Shown: one piece after another, positions 40,804-49,036 of the stretch | Layout: every line of letters starts with the position of its first letter | Numbering within the stretch: position 1 is the stretch's first letter | NCBI RefSeq assembly: GCF_003024195.1 | Contig: NZ_KZ679044.1 | Coordinates: 124,001 to 188,000 of the forward strand | Direction: 5' to 3' | Origin: Streptomyces dioscori | GTDB lineage: Bacteria; Actinomycetota; Actinomycetes; Streptomycetales; Streptomycetaceae | Length of the DNA: 64,000 nucleotides | Translations under genes and position numbers: made by a program | Notes under the pieces: generated by a model | What the model was told of the DNA's origin: nothing | Databases searched by the model: none | The model's input: only the letters and a program-made list of their open reading frames with translations

Positions 40804-41007
40804 CTAGGCGGGAACGATGTTCTCGGCCGTCGGGCCCTTCTGACCCTGCGCGATGTCGAACGTGACCTTCTGGCCCTCGTTCAGCTCGCGGAAGCCCTGG
40901 GCGGCGATGTTCGAGTAGTGGGCGAAGACGTCAGCGCCGCCACCGTCCTGCTCGATGAAGCCGAAGCCCTTTTCTGCGTTGAACCACTTCACGGTACCGG
41001 AAGCCAT
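40804..41007 (-). CDS. Cold-shock protein (CspA family)
   Basis: A 67-residue protein with both RNA-binding motifs: KWFNAEKGFGFIEQ (RNP1) and DVFAHYSNI (RNP2). It ends GQKVTFDIAQGQKGPTAENIVPA. The size is exact for a single cold-shock domain that binds single-stranded RNA. The ATG at 41005-41007 has a near-ideal GAAGGAGAT ribosome-binding site. The upstream frame is the untranslated leader. Confidence 0.95.
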   Translation of the reverse strand: MASGTVKWFNAEKGFGFIEQDGGGADVFAHYSNIAAQGFRELNEGQKVTFDIAQGQKGPTAENIVPA

Positions 41008-41036
41008 GTTTATCTCCTTCGGGGCGGTGCGTCGGG

Positions 41037-41146
41037 GCGCACACTGTGTGCGCTCCGTGTCGCCGTGATGATCACCCCACCGGAAATGCAACCGGAGCCA
41101 TAAAGGATCCCCACCCGTAACGAAGTGGTGGGGATGCCTGTCAAGA
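41037..41146 (-). promoter_or_regulatory. Structured leader and promoter of the cold-shock gene
   Basis: Two features lie upstream. One is a 17-base palindrome GCGCACACTGTGTGCGC (41037-41053). The other is a 9-base-pair hairpin, ATCCCCACC/GGTGGGGAT (41107-41135). A TTGACA -35 box (complement of 41139-41144) sits just beyond. The expected -10 region overlaps the second hairpin, so it might be an operator. Long leaders are usual for csp genes. Confidence 0.45.
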
Positions 41147-41364
41147 TTTTCGGGAACCACAACATGCAACTGAGATCGAGACTAGCACGCTGCGATCGGG
41201 GGTGCGTGATGAGTTATTTCACTCGGGCTGTCGAGTAAGTAATTGTCATCGCGCGTCGAGGTCAATTCTCATGTGGCTGGCACAGGTATTGGTCTGCCCG
41301 GGGGGCATGGTTTCTGTGCGCCCGCGGTGGGTGGGGTTTCGTGTGCGGGCCCGGTGGGGGCTGG

Positions 41365-41384
41365 TCGCGCAGTTCCCCGCGCCC
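41365..41384. repeat. GC-rich intergenic repeat, single copy
   Basis: One forward copy of the CGCGCAGTTCCCCGCGCCCC element, at the head of the 32-bp tandem array. Confidence 0.85.
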
Positions 41385-41513
41385 CTCGACAGGGGCCTGC
41401 GGCCCGCTGCGCGCCCGTCGACAGGGGTCTGCGGCCCGCTGCGCGTCCCTCGGCAGGGGCCTGCGGCCCGCTGCGCGTCCCTCGGCAGGGGCCTGCGGCC
41501 CGCTGAGAGGGGC
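41385..41513. repeat. 32-bp tandem repeat, four units
   Basis: The unit CGGCAGGGGCCTGCGGCC plus 14 further bases starts at 41387, 41419, 41451 and 41483, an exact 32-base period with few differences. It lies between the lipase stop and the cold-shock promoter. No gene is seen there. Each unit can form a small hairpin (GGCCTGCGGCC). Confidence 0.88.
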
Positions 41514-41583
41514 TCGCGGGGTGCCGAGAAGGGCTCGCGGGCCTTTGGGGGCGGCCTGCGAGACCCCTGGGGTGCGGCGTTGC

Positions 41584-42909
41584 TCAGGGCTGGAGCGGGA
41601 GTGTTCGGCAGTTGGAGGTGGTGGGCTCGCCCGCGAGGCGGTCCGTGAGCCAGTCGATGGCGTTTCCCTGGTCGGTCAGGAGCGGGGCGAAGTGGTTGAG
41701 CAGTGCGCTGCCCACGCCCGGCAGGACCACCGGCTTGTACGTGACGTCGGCCCCCTTGTGGCACCAGTCGACCGCGAGGTCCCGGGACTGGCCGTGGGGG
41801 ACGAGGTTGTCGCTGACGCCCGTAGCGAGCCGGACCGGGCCCGACGGCTTCAGTCTGCCGATGCGCTGCCCGTCCAGGAATGTCTTGAGTTCGGGCGTGG
41901 CGGCGATGATGTCGCTGATGGAGCGGCCGTCGGTCGTCCACTTGGTGCTCTTGGCGTAGCCGTAGCCGAAGAGCGCGTCGCCGACGCACATGGTGGACAG
42001 GTCGGTGAGGGCCGCCTTCCCGGCCGCGTTCAGATGCGCCTCGGCGATCGGCTTCAGTTCCGGGTCGGACTGGAGGAAGCCGTTGAGGGACCAGCCCAGC
42101 GCACCGGCCAGCTCGCTGCCGTCGATGGCCTTCGTCACATCGGTCAGGTCGGCGGGCGGCGCGCCCGCGTAGGTTCCGGCGAGGGTCACGTCGGGGGCGT
42201 ACGAGGACTGCAGTTCGGCGGCGGCGGCGGTCGCCCCGCCGCCCTGGCTGTAGCCGAACAGTCCGACCGGGGAGTCCGCGGTGACCGAGGTGCCGCTCAG
42301 TGAGCGGGCCGCGCGGACGGCGTCGAGGACCGCGTGCGCCTCGTCGACCCGGTCGACGTAGGTGTGCAGCCGGTCGGTCGCGCCGAGGCCGGCGTAGTCG
42401 GTGACGACGACGGCGACGCCCTTGGCGAGGAGCCGGTAGATCGACAGGTCCTCGTAGCCGACGGAGACGGTCTCGCCGTTGAACGACAGCGGGTGTTCGA
42501 GGCCCATGGACGCGGCGCACTGGTCGCCCTGGCCCAGGGTGCCGGGTGCCAGCGCGACCAGGGGCCGCGGGCCGCCGCCCTTCCAGCGGGCGGCCGGTTC
42601 GATGTACGCGCCGGTGACGGCGACCGGCCCGCCGTTCGAGTCGGTGGACTTGTACATCAGCCGGGTCGCGGTGCCCGGCAGCGGTCCGTGGAGGCTGGGC
42701 AGGCTCAGGGCCAGCGGGAGCGGTTCGCTGCGTACGAGCGTGCCGTTCGCGGCGGGCAGGGTGGCCGGCGGGTGGTAGAAGGCGGGGATGGTGACGCCCC
42801 GGGACACGACCTCGTCCGCCGCCGTGGCGGCGGTGGCCGTGAGTGCCTGGGCGGTGAGGCAGGCGACGGCGGTGACTGCCGCGGCCAGCAGTTTTCTGCG
42901 TGCGGGCAT
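41584..42909 (-). CDS. Secreted lipase-family alpha/beta hydrolase
   Basis: A 441-residue protein with a signal peptide (MPARRKLLAAAVTAVACLTAQALTATAATAA, cleavage near residue 31). The hydrolase core has the nucleophile elbow GYSQGG, a downstream Asp in SDNLVPHGQ and a late His in LLNHFAP. It matches the secretory lipase (LIP) family, including LAPGTLGQGDQCA and VVVTDYAGLGA. It should hydrolyse acylglycerols or esters outside the cell. Start ATG is at 42907-42909. It is divergent from the MMPL exporter and shares an operator-like region with it. Confidence 0.88.
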   Translation of the reverse strand: MPARRKLLAAAVTAVACLTAQALTATAATAADEVVSRGVTIPAFYHPPATLPAANGTLVRSEPLPLALSLPSLHGPLPGTATRLMYKSTDSNGGPVAVTGAYIEPAARWKGGGPRPLVALAPGTLGQGDQCAASMGLEHPLSFNGETVSVGYEDLSIYRLLAKGVAVVVTDYAGLGATDRLHTYVDRVDEAHAVLDAVRAARSLSGTSVTADSPVGLFGYSQGGGATAAAAELQSSYAPDVTLAGTYAGAPPADLTDVTKAIDGSELAGALGWSLNGFLQSDPELKPIAEAHLNAAGKAALTDLSTMCVGDALFGYGYAKSTKWTTDGRSISDIIAATPELKTFLDGQRIGRLKPSGPVRLATGVSDNLVPHGQSRDLAVDWCHKGADVTYKPVVLPGVGSALLNHFAPLLTDQGNAIDWLTDRLAGEPTTSNCRTLPLQP

Positions 42910-42962
42910 GGCGAACCTCCTGTGGAGCGGCCGACAGGTGAAAGTCCGCCTGGAACTTACCT

Positions 42963-42979
42963 ACGAGTAAGTTACTCGT
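42963..42979. promoter_or_regulatory. 17-base palindromic operator between lipase and MMPL genes
   Basis: ACGAGTAA-G-TTACTCGT is a perfect palindrome of the type bound by TetR-family repressors. A weaker one, GTTACGGTTCGGTAAC, is at 42995-43010. Both lie between the lipase start and the exporter, but no TetR gene is adjacent. Confidence 0.7.
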
Positions 42980-43216
42980 GGTAGCAGTAGGGAGGTTACG
43001 GTTCGGTAACTTGGCGTGGGGGCGGGCCCGAACCTGACGGGAGCCAGACCAGAGGCTGACAAGGCGGCCCGGACCGTCGTCCCGAAGACGGAGCCGGAAG
43101 CCTGTTCCTACTGCGTACCGAGTAGCGAAATGTGTCGGCAGACGCACGACGACAGGACGGGTCTCCACCGGACAGCCTGGAGGGACATTCGGCACCAGAT
43201 GTGGAGACCTCCTGCC

Positions 43217-45427
43217 GTGGCTACTTTCCTGTACCGATTGGGCCGTCTGGCCTTCCGGCGTCGCTGGTACGTCGCCCTGGTCTGGGCGGCCGTCCTGGCC
43301 GCGGTCGGACTGGGCGCGATGAAGGCCCCGGCGGCGGCCGAAGAGGCGTTCTCCATGCCGGGCATCGAGTCCCAGAAGGCGTTCGACCTGATGGAGGAGC
43401 GCTTCCCCGGCACGTCCGCCGACGGCGCGACCGCGCGGGTCGTCTTCGTCGCGCCGGACGGCGGGAAGGTCACCGCCGCCGAGAGCAGGGAGACCGTCGA
43501 GAAGACCGTCAAGGAGCTGGGCGACGGCTCGCAGGTCGCCGGTGCGGCCGACCCCTTCCAGGCGAAGGCGGTCAGCAAGGACGGCACGACGGCGTACGCG
43601 ACCGTCAATTACAAGGTCGGGCCCGAGGAGCTGACGGACGCCAGCAGGTCCCAGCTGGTGAAGGCGCTCGACGAGGCCCGGGACTCCGGGCTGACCGTCG
43701 AGGCCGGCGGCACCGCGATGGAGGAGAACGGCGGACCGGGCGGAGCGGCGGAGCTGATAGGCGTCGCGATCGCCGCGGTCGTCCTGCTCGTCACCTTCGG
43801 TTCCCTCGCCGCGGCCGGGCTGCCGCTGCTGACCGCCGTCATCGGCGTCGGCGTGAGCATGGCCACGATCCTGACGCTGGCCAGCACCCTCGGCCTGTCC
43901 ACCACCACCGGCACCCTGGCGATGATGCTGGGCCTCGCGGTCGGCATCGACTACGCCCTGTTCGTGGTCTCCCGCTACCGCGAGGAGCGCGCCAAGGGCC
44001 GTACGCCCGAGGAGGCCACCGCGCTCGCGACCGGTACGGCCGGTTCCGCGGTCGTCTTCGCCGGACTCACCGTCGTCATCGCGCTGGCCGGCCTCGCCGT
44101 CGTCGGCATCCCGATGCTCACCAAGATGGGCCTGGCCGCGGCCGGCGCGGTCGTCGTGGGCGTGTTCATCGCGCTGACCCTCGTACCGGCACTGCTCGGC
44201 TTCTGGCCGAACGCCGTACTCACCCGGAAGGCCCGCAGGAGCGGCCGGGTCGAGAAGGAGGCCGAGAGCAACGGCGGCACCCGCTGGGCGCGGTTCGTCC
44301 TGCGCCGGCCCGTGCCCGTACTGCTTCTCGGCGTGGTCGGCCTCGGAGCCCTTGCGGTACCGATGGCGGATCTGCAGCTGGGCATGCCCGGCGACGAGGC
44401 GAAGTCGACCTCCACCACCGAGCGCCGGGCCTACGACGCGCTCGCCGACGGCTTCGGACCGGGCTTCAACGGTCCGCTGACCGTCGTCGTGGACGCCAAG
44501 GGCGACTCCGACGCGAAGGGTGCCGTGGAGACGATCTCCAAGGAGATCGGCGACACCGAAGGGGTCGTGTCCGTCTCCCCGGCGCGCTTCAACGAGAGCG
44601 GCGACACCGCCGTCTTCTCGGTCGTGCCCTCCACCGCGCCGACCGACCAGAAGACCACGGACCTGGTGAACACCATCCGCGGCGAGCGGAACGGGGTCGA
44701 GGCCGAGACCGGCGCGACCTTCGAGGTCACCGGCACCACCGCGCTGAACATCGACATCTCCGACAAGGTCTCGGGCACCCTGGTCCCGTACCTGATCGTC
44801 GTGGTCGGCCTCGCGATCATCCTGCTGATGGTGGTCTTCCGGTCCCTGCTCGTCCCGCTGAAGGCCGCCCTCGGCTTCCTCCTGTCGGTCCTCGCCTCCC
44901 TCGGTGTGGTCGTCCTGGTCTTCCAGCAGGGCCACGGCGCCGAACTCCTGGGCGTGGAGCAGACCGGCCCGATCATGAGCCTGATGCCGATCTTCCTGGT
45001 GGGCATCGTCTTCGGTCTGGCCATGGACTACGAGGTCTTCCTGGTCTCCCGGATGCGCGAGGCGTACGTCCACGGGGAGTCGCCCGCCCAGGCGGTGACC
45101 AGCGGATTCCGGCACAGCGCCCGGGTCGTCGTGGCCGCCGCGCTGATCATGATCGCGGTGTTCGCCGGCTTCATCGGCGAGAGCGAGTCCATGATCAAGA
45201 TGATCGGCTTCGGGCTGGCCACCGCCGTCCTCTTCGACGCCTTCGTCGTACGGATGGCGATCGTGCCCGCGGTGCTGGCCCTGCTCGGCCACAAGGCCTG
45301 GTGGCTGCCGGGCTGGCTCGACCGGCTGCTGCCCCGCGTCGACGTGGAGGGCGAGGCACTCAGCCGCAGCGCCGAGACCGCCCCGGCGCCGTCCGACACG
45401 GCCGACCTGGAGGTGGCCCGCACCTGA
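43217..45427 (+). CDS. MMPL family RND-type exporter
   Basis: A 736-residue membrane protein with the twofold MMPL layout. A helix at about 12-32 (WYVALVWAAVLAAVGLGAM) is followed by an exterior loop and a helix bundle with GLAVGIDYALFVVSRYREERAKG (MMPL motif, Asp and Tyr kept). The second half repeats this (FGLAMDYEVFLVSRMREAY). In actinobacteria such exporters move lipids or antibiotics using proton motive force. The GTG at 43217 (VATFLYRLGRLAFRRRW) was chosen; ATG 43199 is an alternative. Its placement opposite a lipase gene suggests joint control. Confidence 0.9.
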   Translation: MATFLYRLGRLAFRRRWYVALVWAAVLAAVGLGAMKAPAAAEEAFSMPGIESQKAFDLMEERFPGTSADGATARVVFVAPDGGKVTAAESRETVEKTVKELGDGSQVAGAADPFQAKAVSKDGTTAYATVNYKVGPEELTDASRSQLVKALDEARDSGLTVEAGGTAMEENGGPGGAAELIGVAIAAVVLLVTFGSLAAAGLPLLTAVIGVGVSMATILTLASTLGLSTTTGTLAMMLGLAVGIDYALFVVSRYREERAKGRTPEEATALATGTAGSAVVFAGLTVVIALAGLAVVGIPMLTKMGLAAAGAVVVGVFIALTLVPALLGFWPNAVLTRKARRSGRVEKEAESNGGTRWARFVLRRPVPVLLLGVVGLGALAVPMADLQLGMPGDEAKSTSTTERRAYDALADGFGPGFNGPLTVVVDAKGDSDAKGAVETISKEIGDTEGVVSVSPARFNESGDTAVFSVVPSTAPTDQKTTDLVNTIRGERNGVEAETGATFEVTGTTALNIDISDKVSGTLVPYLIVVVGLAIILLMVVFRSLLVPLKAALGFLLSVLASLGVVVLVFQQGHGAELLGVEQTGPIMSLMPIFLVGIVFGLAMDYEVFLVSRMREAYVHGESPAQAVTSGFRHSARVVVAAALIMIAVFAGFIGESESMIKMIGFGLATAVLFDAFVVRMAIVPAVLALLGHKAWWLPGWLDRLLPRVDVEGEALSRSAETAPAPSDTADLEVART

Positions 45428-45435
45428 GACCCGTG

Positions 45436-45465
45436 AGGTGGACCTGGCACCCGGCAGGTCCACCT
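45436..45465 (+). terminator. Hairpin after MMPL gene
   Basis: AGGTGGACCTG pairs with CAGGTCCACCT around an 8-base loop, just past the stop codon. The AGGTCCACCTGAGGC unit is repeated at about 45477-45491. Confidence 0.65.
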
Positions 45466-45510
45466 GAGGCCCATGAGGTCCACCTGAGGCGACCGCCTCC
45501 CTCCCCCCCG

Positions 45511-45550
45511 GACGGGGCCGCCCGTGGCGAACGACACGGGCGGCCCCGTC
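45511..45550. terminator. Strong terminator between the MMPL gene and the kinase gene
   Basis: GACGGGGCCGCCCGTG pairs perfectly with CACGGGCGGCCCCGTC across an 8-base loop, a 16-base-pair stem. Confidence 0.88.
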
Positions 45551-45626
45551 GGCCGTTCGCGCCTCTCGGCGTCACGATGGACGACACGCAGCACGAAGGA
45601 CCCAGTCCAGCCAACCGGAGAGCCCG

Positions 45627-47147
45627 ATGTCCACCAGCCTGGAGCGCTACACGGACCGCTTCGAGCAGTACGCGGACCGCCATCCCCGCGTGATCGACGT
45701 GGCCCTGGCCGCGGGACTGATGGGTTCCGCGACCCTAGGCAGCTCGATCACGCTGCCCGGTGTCGTCCCGCCCGACCACGACAGCGCCGGGACCGTCCTC
45801 ATGGGCGTGTCCTGCCTGGCCCTGCTGCGGTACCGCAAGTACCCGCGGATCACCGTCGTCGTGATCACGGTCTGCACGGTGATCGCGGTCGACCTGGGGT
45901 ACCTGGTCACCCCCCTGCTGCTGGCCCCGGTGATGGCGGCGCTCTACTGGCTGGCCGTCTTCTGCGACCGGAAGACCACCCGCATCTACGGGGGCACGGT
46001 CATGGTGGCGCTCACGGCCGGCTCGGTGACGTCCAGCTCCCTGGGCTCGCACTCCCTGCTGCTCAGGACGATCGGGCCGGTGTTCTGGCTGATGCTGCCG
46101 ATCGCCGTGGGCAACATGACCCGGCTGCGCCGCGCCTACCTCACGGCCGTGCAGGCCCGCGCCGAACACGCCGAGCGCACCCGGGAGGAGGAGGCGCGGC
46201 TGCGTGTCACCGAGGAGCGCATGCGGATCGCCCGTGAACTGCACGACGTCGTCGCCCACCATCTGGCCCTGGCCAACGCGCAGGCCGGCACCGCCGCCCA
46301 CCTCGCGCTCAGCAACCCCGAGCAGTCGCGGAAGATCCTCACCGATCTCACCGGGACCACGTCGTCGGCGCTGCGCGAGCTGAAGGCCACACTGGGGCTG
46401 CTGCGTCAGAGCGACGACCCGGCCTCCCCCTCGCTCGAACCGTCCCCCGGCCTGCACTGCCTGCCCGATCTGGTGGCGGCGTGCGCGTCCGCGGGCGTCG
46501 CCGTCACGGTGACCACGGAGGGCGTACCCCAGCCGCTCTCCCCGGGGGTGGACCTCACGGCGTTCCGGATCGTGCAGGAGGCGCTCACCAACGTGACCAA
46601 GCACGCCGCCTCGGAGAGCGCGCACGTGCGGCTCGGCTACGCCGACTCCCGGCTGCTCATCACGGTCACCGACGACGGTCCGGCGGCGGTCGCCGCGCCG
46701 GCCGCCACGGCTCCCGCAGGGGCTACGGCTGCCGCAGGGGCGACGGCTGCCACAGCGGCTACGGCCGCCAAGGCTGCTCCGGCCGCCGAGCCCGGCCGGG
46801 GCTTCGGGGTCATGGGCATGCACGAACGCGCCCGGTCCATCGGCGGGGAGCTGCGGGCGGGCCCGCGCCCGGAAGGCGGCTTCGAGGTCACCACGGCGCT
46901 GCCGCTGCAGCCGCTGATTACGGGTGCGGCTGCGGCTGCGGGTGCTGTGGGTGTGGCCGGGGTGTCGCGAGGGGCCGAGGAGGCCTCCGGAGCGGCCGGT
47001 ACCTCCACGGCGGCCGGCACCCCCGCCCCCTCCGGCACCGCCGACGCGGAGAAGTCCACGATGTCCACCATGTGCTCCAGCTGCTTCGCCTCCTTCACCT
47101 CCTTCGCCTCCACGACCTCTTCGACCGCAGAAGGAGAGAAGCCATGA
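45627..47147 (+). CDS. Sensor histidine kinase, HisKA_3 (NarL-type) family
   Basis: A 506-residue kinase. Four or five membrane helices lie in the first 165 residues. The dimerisation motif IARELHDVVAHHLALANAQAG carries phospho-His206. The ATPase is at about 300-425, with FRIVQEALTNVTKHA (N box), VTDDGP and FGVMGMHERARSIGG. An Ala/Thr-rich insert of about 35 residues separates the last two boxes. A C-terminal extension of about 80 residues after the ATPase (ending STMCSSCFASFTSFASTTSS...) is unusual. Its stop overlaps the response regulator start (ATGA). Confidence 0.9.
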   Translation: MSTSLERYTDRFEQYADRHPRVIDVALAAGLMGSATLGSSITLPGVVPPDHDSAGTVLMGVSCLALLRYRKYPRITVVVITVCTVIAVDLGYLVTPLLLAPVMAALYWLAVFCDRKTTRIYGGTVMVALTAGSVTSSSLGSHSLLLRTIGPVFWLMLPIAVGNMTRLRRAYLTAVQARAEHAERTREEEARLRVTEERMRIARELHDVVAHHLALANAQAGTAAHLALSNPEQSRKILTDLTGTTSSALRELKATLGLLRQSDDPASPSLEPSPGLHCLPDLVAACASAGVAVTVTTEGVPQPLSPGVDLTAFRIVQEALTNVTKHAASESAHVRLGYADSRLLITVTDDGPAAVAAPAATAPAGATAAAGATAATAATAAKAAPAAEPGRGFGVMGMHERARSIGGELRAGPRPEGGFEVTTALPLQPLITGAAAAAGAVGVAGVSRGAEEASGAAGTSTAAGTPAPSGTADAEKSTMSTMCSSCFASFTSFASTTSSTAEGEKP

Positions 47148-47824
47148 GCATCAAGGTGCTGCTGGCCGACGACCAGGCCCTGCTGCGGGCCACGTTCCGG
47201 ATCCTGATCGACTCCTGCGACGACATGACGGTGGTCGGCGAGGCCTCCGACGGCGTGGAGGCGGTGGACCTGACCCGCGCCCACCGTCCCGACATCGTTC
47301 TCATGGACATCCGGATGCCGGGCGCGGACGGCCTCACGGCCACGTCCGAGATCTGCGCGGACCCGGAGCTGTCCGCCACCCGCGTCCTGATCCTCACCAC
47401 GTTCGAGACCGAGGACTACGTCGCCCAGGCGCTGCGCGCGGGTGCCAGCGGGTTCCTCGGCAAGGACGTCACGGCCGACACCCTGCTGGACGGGCTGAGA
47501 ACCGTGGCGTCCGGCGAGGCCCTGCTGTCACCGGGCGCCACCCGCACGCTCATCACCCGCTTCCTCACGTCCCCCGCGCCCGGGGGTCACCTGGCGCCCC
47601 CGGAACGTCTGGCCGAACTCACGGTCCGCGAACGCGAGGTGATGGCCCTGGCGGCGGAGGGCAAGTCCAACACCGAGATCGCCGAGGAGCTCACGGTCAG
47701 CCCGCTGACCGTACGCACCCACGTCCACCGGGCGATGACGAAGCTGGGTGCCCGGGACCGGGCCCAACTGGTGGTCATCGCCTATCAGACGGGCCTGGTG
47801 CAGGCGGGCCCGACGGCGCTCTGA
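47144..47824 (+). CDS. NarL/LuxR-type response regulator
   Basis: A 226-residue regulator. The receiver is at 1-120, with KVLLADD, VLMDIRMP (phospho-Asp55) and TTFETEDYV...FLGKD. The LuxR HTH follows at about 155-220 (LTVREREVMALAAEGKSNTEIAEELTVSPLTVRTHVHRAMTKLGARDRAQLVVIAY). It is coupled to the upstream kinase gene. Targets are unknown. Confidence 0.93.
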   Translation: MSIKVLLADDQALLRATFRILIDSCDDMTVVGEASDGVEAVDLTRAHRPDIVLMDIRMPGADGLTATSEICADPELSATRVLILTTFETEDYVAQALRAGASGFLGKDVTADTLLDGLRTVASGEALLSPGATRTLITRFLTSPAPGGHLAPPERLAELTVREREVMALAAEGKSNTEIAEELTVSPLTVRTHVHRAMTKLGARDRAQLVVIAYQTGLVQAGPTAL

Positions 47825-47878
47825 GGCGCTCCGAGGGCGCTGCGAGGACGCTCCGGGGCGCCGCACACGCCGACGACC

Positions 47879-47902
47879 CGCCGCGGTCCGGGGTCCGCGG
47901 CG
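47879..47902. terminator. Short hairpin between response regulator and DUF4394 genes
   Basis: CGCCGCGG pairs with CCGCGGCG around an 8-base loop, between the two convergent genes. Confidence 0.5.
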
Positions 47903-47938
47903 AGTCGGTGGGTCGGTGAGTCCCGGAGTGCAGGCAGG

Positions 47939-48814
47939 TCAGGTCCCGGTCAGGCTGATCGCGATGTCCGTGACGTTCAGCGGGAACTGGCCGACGGGCG
48001 ACGGCTCGCCGGTGAGGACGTTGACCTCGTAGAAGAACGGGGTCTCGGCGCCGTACGGGGTGAGTGAGGCGAAGGCGGCGTTCGAGACCGTCTTGCCGTT
48101 GCTCAGATAGCTGTAGATGTCCAGGCCGGCGTCGGTACCCGCGTCGAAGCCCAGGAGGCCGGTGGGGACGAGGGTGCCCGCGTTGGGCGGCGACTGGATG
48201 ACGACCTGGTCGTTGTACGTGTCGATGTCGAACAGGGTCGTCGCGGTGGAACCGACCTTGTCGTTGTTCGTGTAGCCGGCCGCGGTCACGCCCTGGGCCG
48301 CCGTGGTGAGCGGCGGGACGGTGAGCGCGCTGTCCGTGGCCGTGGTGCCGTCGTTCAGGTTGTGCCGCAGGTTCTGGCCGTAGTTGCTGATCACCCGCAG
48401 CCGGTCGGCCGCCGGGTTGAAGTCGATGTCGAAGACGGTGCCGTAGAGCGAGACCGCGAGCTGGGAGACCTTGGTGACGACCACGTCGGCGGTGATCGGC
48501 GGGAACGTGATCGTGTAGATCCCGCCCTTCTCGCCGACGCCGTACAGCAGGCCGTTCTGCACACGGAAGTCGATCCCGATCAGCTTGGTGTCGCCGACGA
48601 GCCCCTTGACTGTCTTGACCCAGTCGAGGGTGTCCGGCTTGTCGGTGAGGAACGTGGCCATCGTGGTGCCCGTGCCGAAGATCCCGTACGCCCGCAGGCT
48701 GGGAGTGGCGTCGGGGGCGGCGGAGCTGGAGCCGGGCGCGCTCAGCGTGAGCGCGGTCGCCGCGGACATGACCGCTACCGCCGCCGCGATTCTCTTCTTG
48801 ACCGCTGCTTTCAT
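47939..48814 (-). CDS. Secreted DUF4394 protein
   Basis: A 291-residue protein. The signal peptide MKAAVKKRIAAAVAVMSAATALTLSAPGSSSAA is followed by a beta-rich domain with repeated motifs (LIGIDFRVQNGLLYGVGEKGGIYTI; FDIDFNPAADRLRVISNYGQNLRHN; YTNND). These are the DUF4394 pattern, probably a propeller-like fold. The function is unknown. The ATG at 48814 was chosen because the signal peptide begins there; the frame upstream is open. Confidence 0.85.
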   Translation of the reverse strand: MKAAVKKRIAAAVAVMSAATALTLSAPGSSSAAPDATPSLRAYGIFGTGTTMATFLTDKPDTLDWVKTVKGLVGDTKLIGIDFRVQNGLLYGVGEKGGIYTITFPPITADVVVTKVSQLAVSLYGTVFDIDFNPAADRLRVISNYGQNLRHNLNDGTTATDSALTVPPLTTAAQGVTAAGYTNNDKVGSTATTLFDIDTYNDQVVIQSPPNAGTLVPTGLLGFDAGTDAGLDIYSYLSNGKTVSNAAFASLTPYGAETPFFYEVNVLTGEPSPVGQFPLNVTDIAISLTGT

Positions 48815-49036
48815 TGTTTTCCCCTCCGTTTGAGCCGTACGAATGAATTCCGCTGCGCGGTCTCCATTAAGCCCAGGAGGGATCGGCCCGACAAGCCGAT
48901 CGGGCCACAAGTAGGCCCGGATCAAGGAACTTTGCGCACTGTGACAAATGCGCGGTCGGCATGTCCTTCATCGATTCACCCGGAGTGATGAGCGCCCGTC
49001 CGGATTTCATCTGTCGGCGCCCTCGTCGGCGGTGAC

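Noticed and set aside
41246..45463. Very long minus-strand ORF (1405 codons) across the lipase and MMPL genes
   Set aside because: It is antisense to the MMPL gene, out of frame with the lipase, and has only His/Arg/Gly-rich composition.
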